Positions 61,328 through 64,000 of a stretch of DNA of 64,000 nt are shown in pieces. A program made the translations under genes and the position numbers. Positions within the stretch are counted from its first letter, which is position 1. Every line of letters starts with the position of its first letter. This DNA is from Saccharothrix syringae (lineage in GTDB: Bacteria; Actinomycetota; Actinomycetes; Mycobacteriales; Pseudonocardiaceae). The stretch covers positions 7,254,001 through 7,318,000 of the forward strand of contig NZ_CP034550.1 in assembly GCF_009498035.1 (NCBI RefSeq). Reading direction: 5' to 3'. The notes beneath the pieces are model-generated. The model worked only from the letters and a program-made list of their open reading frames with translations, was not told where the DNA came from and ran no database searches.

Positions 61328-62595
61328 GGTGCCCCCGTCGTCTCGTGGTCGTCCGCCGTCTCGTGGTCCGCTCCGTCCTCCACCCGCACCGAGTGGAAGA
61401 CCGGGATGTCGCGCACGGCGCGCAGGTAGGGCGTGCCCTCGGTGTAGCCGGTGCCGGGCACCTCGCCGAGCATCCGGACCGCGAGCCGGTAGTGCGTGCG
61501 GCGCCAGCGCAGCAGGGTGCGCGCGAACGAGTCCATGGCGTCGGCCAGGGGCTTGCGCGCGTCCTCGGCGACCACGTCGGACTCGCACATCGCCCGGTAC
61601 GCCTCGTCGAGCGTGGGCTGGTCGCCCAGCACCCGCTCCCGCACGTCGGGCACCGACCGGTAGGCCGCCGACTCGACCCGGTCGGGGTCGGGCCGCCGGC
61701 ACAGCGATTCGAGGAGCTTGTAGTTGCGGGACTGGATGGCGCTGGCGCCCTCGGTGAAGTCGCGGAACGTGCGGAACGACTCGACCTGCATGGTGGCCAG
61801 CATCGAGAACAGCGGTGACGACTCGCGCAGCGCGGTCTCCGAGCTGCCCATGAAGTGCACCGCCCGCTCGACCTCGCCCTCGCCCAGCGCCGCGATGGCG
61901 CCGCGGAGGTGGGTGGCGATCAGGGCGAAGGTGGTCTCGAACCCCTGGAGCACCCGCAGGAACAGGTACTCGTCGTGCATGGTGTAGACCGGCAGGATGC
62001 TCAGCCCCACGGCGCGCCGCTCGGCGTAGGACATGTCGCCGCGCACCGCGGCGCACGCCTGCCGGGCGAGGTCGACGGGCTCGGTGGCGGTGAGCCCGGC
62101 GTCCAGCGACATCCGCGCCAGCGCGGGCAGCAGCACCCGCAGCCCGTGCCGGAACCGCTTGCGCACCACCACGGCGTCGGGCCGGGCCTGCGGCAGCAGG
62201 GTGGTCCGGCCGTCCAGCGCGGCCAGCTCGAACGCCAGGGCGTCGGAGACGAGCTGGGCGGTCAGCCGGTCGCACCGGGTGCGCGCGAACGGCGCCTGCT
62301 CGACCGGGTCGTCCGGCGCGGGGAGCTGGAGCAGCGGCAGCGCCAGGTAGGTCGGGTAGTCGTAGCGCTTGTCCGGCTTGTCCAGCGCGGTGGTCAGGAA
62401 GGCCGCGAGCGCCTGCACGTGGGGCCAGGGCCCGCGCAGCCCCGGCAGCAGCTCGCGCACGGTGGCCAGCAACTCCAGCAGCTCGGGGGCCACGAAGTGC
62501 TTGCCGGCGCTGTGGTACTCGCGCACCACCGCGCCGTAGGGGAACCTCTTCACGTCCGGCGAACGCAGCCAGGACCTCAGCTCGGCGGTGGACAC
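61324..62595 (-). CDS. Tryptophan 2,3-dioxygenase-superfamily protein, divergent
   Basis: 423 residues, longer than TDO (about 280) but with recognisable core elements: SFRTFRDFTEGASAIQSRNYKLLE (split over about 270-295), the heme-ligand region LLRWRRTHYRLAVRMLG, and GTGYTEGTPYLR as the GTGGTxGxxYL loop. The superfamily includes TDO, PrnB and heme aromatic hydroxylases such as SfmD. A true TDO is encoded two genes upstream, so this copy probably has another reaction, such as hydroxylation or ring rearrangement of a tryptophan- or tyrosine-derived compound. It starts at GTG 62595, 2 bp after the kynureninase-like stop. The superfamily call is good; the activity is open. Confidence 0.75.
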   Translation of the reverse strand: MSTAELRSWLRSPDVKRFPYGAVVREYHSAGKHFVAPELLELLATVRELLPGLRGPWPHVQALAAFLTTALDKPDKRYDYPTYLALPLLQLPAPDDPVEQAPFARTRCDRLTAQLVSDALAFELAALDGRTTLLPQARPDAVVVRKRFRHGLRVLLPALARMSLDAGLTATEPVDLARQACAAVRGDMSYAERRAVGLSILPVYTMHDEYLFLRVLQGFETTFALIATHLRGAIAALGEGEVERAVHFMGSSETALRESSPLFSMLATMQVESFRTFRDFTEGASAIQSRNYKLLESLCRRPDPDRVESAAYRSVPDVRERVLGDQPTLDEAYRAMCESDVVAEDARKPLADAMDSFARTLLRWRRTHYRLAVRMLGEVPGTGYTEGTPYLRAVRDIPVFHSVRVEDGADHETADDHETTGAP

Positions 62596-62597
62596 GG

Positions 62598-63767
62598 CTA
62601 CCGCCCTCTTCCGGCGGCCGGGCTCTCGACGGCAAGGCTCCCGGCGGCCGAGCGGACGTCCGCGACGGCTTCGCACAGCGCCACCACGTCGTCGAGGTTG
62701 TTGTAGTAGTGGAAGGACAGCCGCACGACGTCGCCGCGCGGGCTGACCGACACGTCGCGCTCCGCGAGCGCGCGCGCCAGGGCGCCGGGGTCCCGGTCGA
62801 CCAGGCCGATGTGCGCGCCGCGCCGGGCCGCCGGCAGCGCGCGCACCTGTTCCCCCCTGCCGGTCAGCAGGTCCGCGGCCAGTTCAGTCAGTTGCCGCAC
62901 GTGCATACGCACCTCCGCGAGGTCGAGGGCTCCGATCAGACCTAGGGCGGCGTTCGCCGCGTAGCACGCGGGGATCGCCGGGGTGCCGGTCTCGAACCTG
63001 GTCGCCGCCCCGGGGAAGTCCAGGGCGGTCGGGTCGAACGCGAACGGGTCGACCCGGCCGAACCAGCCCGTCAGCCTGGGGAGGCGGTCGGTGAGCTCCG
63101 GCGACCGCACGTAGAGGAAGGCCAACCCGGGCAGGCCGGGCAGGTACTTCATGGCGCCGGCGACGAGGAAGTCGCAGTCCAGGTCGGACACCTCCACCGG
63201 GTGCACGCCGACCGCCTGGTAGGCGTCGACGAACACCGCGGCACCCGCCTCGCGCGCGAGCCGCGCGACGTCCTCGACCGGCATCCGCCGGCCGTGCTGG
63301 TAGGTCACCAGCGGCACCGAGACCAGGCGGGTGCGCCGGTCGACCAGGCGCTCGTAGTCCTCGGCGGTGGCGGCGTGCACGACCTCGGCGCCGCGGGGCC
63401 GTTGTGCCAGCCACACGTGCGAGACGGACGGGAACTCGTCGAAGGTGCTGACGACCTTCGGTCTCCTGGTGAAGTCCACAGTGGATACGATTTGGTAAGC
63501 GCCGGTGGAGGCGTTGGGCACGAGGGCGACCTGGTCGACCTCGGCGCCGATCAGCGCGGCGAAACCCGCGCGGGCGCGGTGGACCTCGTGCTCGAACGCC
63601 TCCCACGCGCCACCGCCCGCGGTCATGTCCTCGACCATGCGGTGCAGGGCGTCGTCCAGGTCCAGCGAGCGCGCGCCGAGGCTGCAACTGGACAGGTGCG
63701 TCTTGCGCCGCAGCACGGGGAACCGCTCGCGGAAGACGGTGGACGTGAGGGTCGTGGTGACGGTCAT
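62598..63767 (-). CDS. Kynureninase-like class V PLP enzyme
   Basis: 389 residues of the aminotransferase class V fold. The PLP lysine is in VAGAMKYLPG, preceded by FVDAYQAVGVHP (Asp for the pyridine ring), with PNASTGAYQIV for the phosphate loop and TGWFGRVDPFAF plus RFETGTPAIP as in kynureninases and related lyases. Flanked by a TDO gene and a KynB-like gene, cleavage of (hydroxy)kynurenine to (hydroxy)anthranilate is the simplest role. A desulfurase- or epimerase-like activity cannot be excluded. ATG 63767 overlaps the TDO stop (ATGA). Confidence 0.75.
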   Translation of the reverse strand: MTVTTTLTSTVFRERFPVLRRKTHLSSCSLGARSLDLDDALHRMVEDMTAGGGAWEAFEHEVHRARAGFAALIGAEVDQVALVPNASTGAYQIVSTVDFTRRPKVVSTFDEFPSVSHVWLAQRPRGAEVVHAATAEDYERLVDRRTRLVSVPLVTYQHGRRMPVEDVARLAREAGAAVFVDAYQAVGVHPVEVSDLDCDFLVAGAMKYLPGLPGLAFLYVRSPELTDRLPRLTGWFGRVDPFAFDPTALDFPGAATRFETGTPAIPACYAANAALGLIGALDLAEVRMHVRQLTELAADLLTGRGEQVRALPAARRGAHIGLVDRDPGALARALAERDVSVSPRGDVVRLSFHYYNNLDDVVALCEAVADVRSAAGSLAVESPAAGRGR

Positions 63768-64000
63768 GTCCGCCCCGTGGGCTGTTCGGCCATCGGGCCG
63801 GTGAGGGTCAGCTCGGTGCGGACCTGCCACAGCTCGGGGAAGAACTTGTGCGAGATCAGCTTCGCCAGCACGTCCACCGGCGTGCCCTGGGTGCCCACGA
63901 CCTGGTGGCCGATGACCCGGGTCGCCATCTTGTAGTGCCGCACCCGCCACAGCGAGATCCGCTCGTCCCACTCGATCATCGCCTCGGCCAGGCGCTGCTC
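63764..64000 (-). CDS. kynA: Tryptophan 2,3-dioxygenase, C-terminal part (5' end outside window)
   Basis: The last 78 residues of a canonical TDO: WDERISLWRVRHYKMATRVIG contains the proximal heme His region, then GHQVVGTQGTPVDVL and the C-terminal KFFPELWQVRTELT. TDO opens the tryptophan indole ring to N-formylkynurenine. It is the most upstream visible gene of the leftward kynurenine-type operon; its start and any further genes lie beyond the right edge. Confidence 0.9.
   Translation of the reverse strand, partial: EQRLAEAMIEWDERISLWRVRHYKMATRVIGHQVVGTQGTPVDVLAKLISHKFFPELWQVRTELTLTGPMAEQPTGRT

Noticed and set aside
56241..64000. Complete pyrrolobenzodiazepine cluster
   Set aside because: The kynurenine-type genes and UvrA-like gene fit, but no anthranilate-loading A-T or dihydropyrrole genes are present, and the reductase NRPS is 45 kb away in another operon.

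Overview
The window is very GC-rich actinomycete DNA with strong third-position GC bias, many GTG starts and long runs of ATGA/GTGA-coupled genes. This fits a filamentous actinobacterium, perhaps of the Pseudonocardiales; the species cannot be fixed from the sequence alone. Nearly all of it is specialised metabolism.

Region A (1-26.7 kb) is a nonribosomal peptide assembly line. A leftward operon starts near 15.65 kb. It encodes a type II thioesterase, C-A*-T (dead adenylation domain), MbtH, C-A-T-reductase, an Fe/2-oxoglutarate enzyme of the arginine desaturase/hydroxylase type, a C*-A protein without a carrier domain, a stand-alone A-subdomain/methyltransferase-like fragment, a prephenate-dehydrogenase-like PapC, and a ThDP decarboxylase that runs off the left edge. 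Divergently transcribed are a fatty acyl-AMP ligase with carrier domain and a 2967-residue trimodular NRPS with three near-identical adenylation domains.

A TetR/metallo-beta-lactamase-fold pair with a clear operator (26.7-28.1 kb) separates this from region B.

Region B (28.1-47.2 kb) is a second, coupled leftward operon: aminodeoxychorismate synthase (PapA-type), HpaB-type hydroxylase, DoxX, a heterodimeric ABC exporter, an FAD hydroxylase, a methyltransferase, a lipoprotein, then E1alpha, ACP, an E1beta-lipoyl-E2 fusion and a KAS III-like enzyme. Divergent from it are a YaaH-type transporter, a Tat-exported berberine-bridge-type FAD oxidase and a DHA2-type MFS exporter.

Together A and B have the parts list of a tetrahydroisoquinoline (THIQ) antibiotic of the quinocarcin/naphthyridinomycin type: a fatty-acyl peptide leader, dehydroarginine, a two-carbon unit made on an ACP by a pyruvate-dehydrogenase-like system, an aromatic amino acid condensed by a divergent C domain and released by a reductase, and an exported FAD oxidase. 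The aromatic precursor here appears to be 4-aminophenylalanine (PapA/PapC plus HpaB) instead of tyrosine. That points to an aniline-bearing THIQ such as tetrazomine or a relative. This product call is inference.

Region C (47.3-53.1 kb) holds genes less clearly tied to the pathway: a STAND/TPR protein, a SUKH protein, a SnoaL-like protein, an arylamine N-acetyltransferase and an SDR.

Region D (53.2-64 kb) has a 34-bp tandem repeat followed by a truncated HisC-like protein lacking the PLP lysine and a split B12-dependent acyl-CoA mutase with atypical active-site residues. Convergent with these is a kynurenine-type operon: tryptophan 2,3-dioxygenase (cut by the right edge), a kynureninase-like PLP enzyme, a second TDO-superfamily protein, an FAD aromatic hydroxylase, an exported Rieske protein, a KynB-type hydrolase and a UvrA/DrrC-like resistance ATPase. 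Region D may be a second, anthranilate-type pathway or may supply a decoration; the UvrA-like protein would protect against any DNA-alkylating product.
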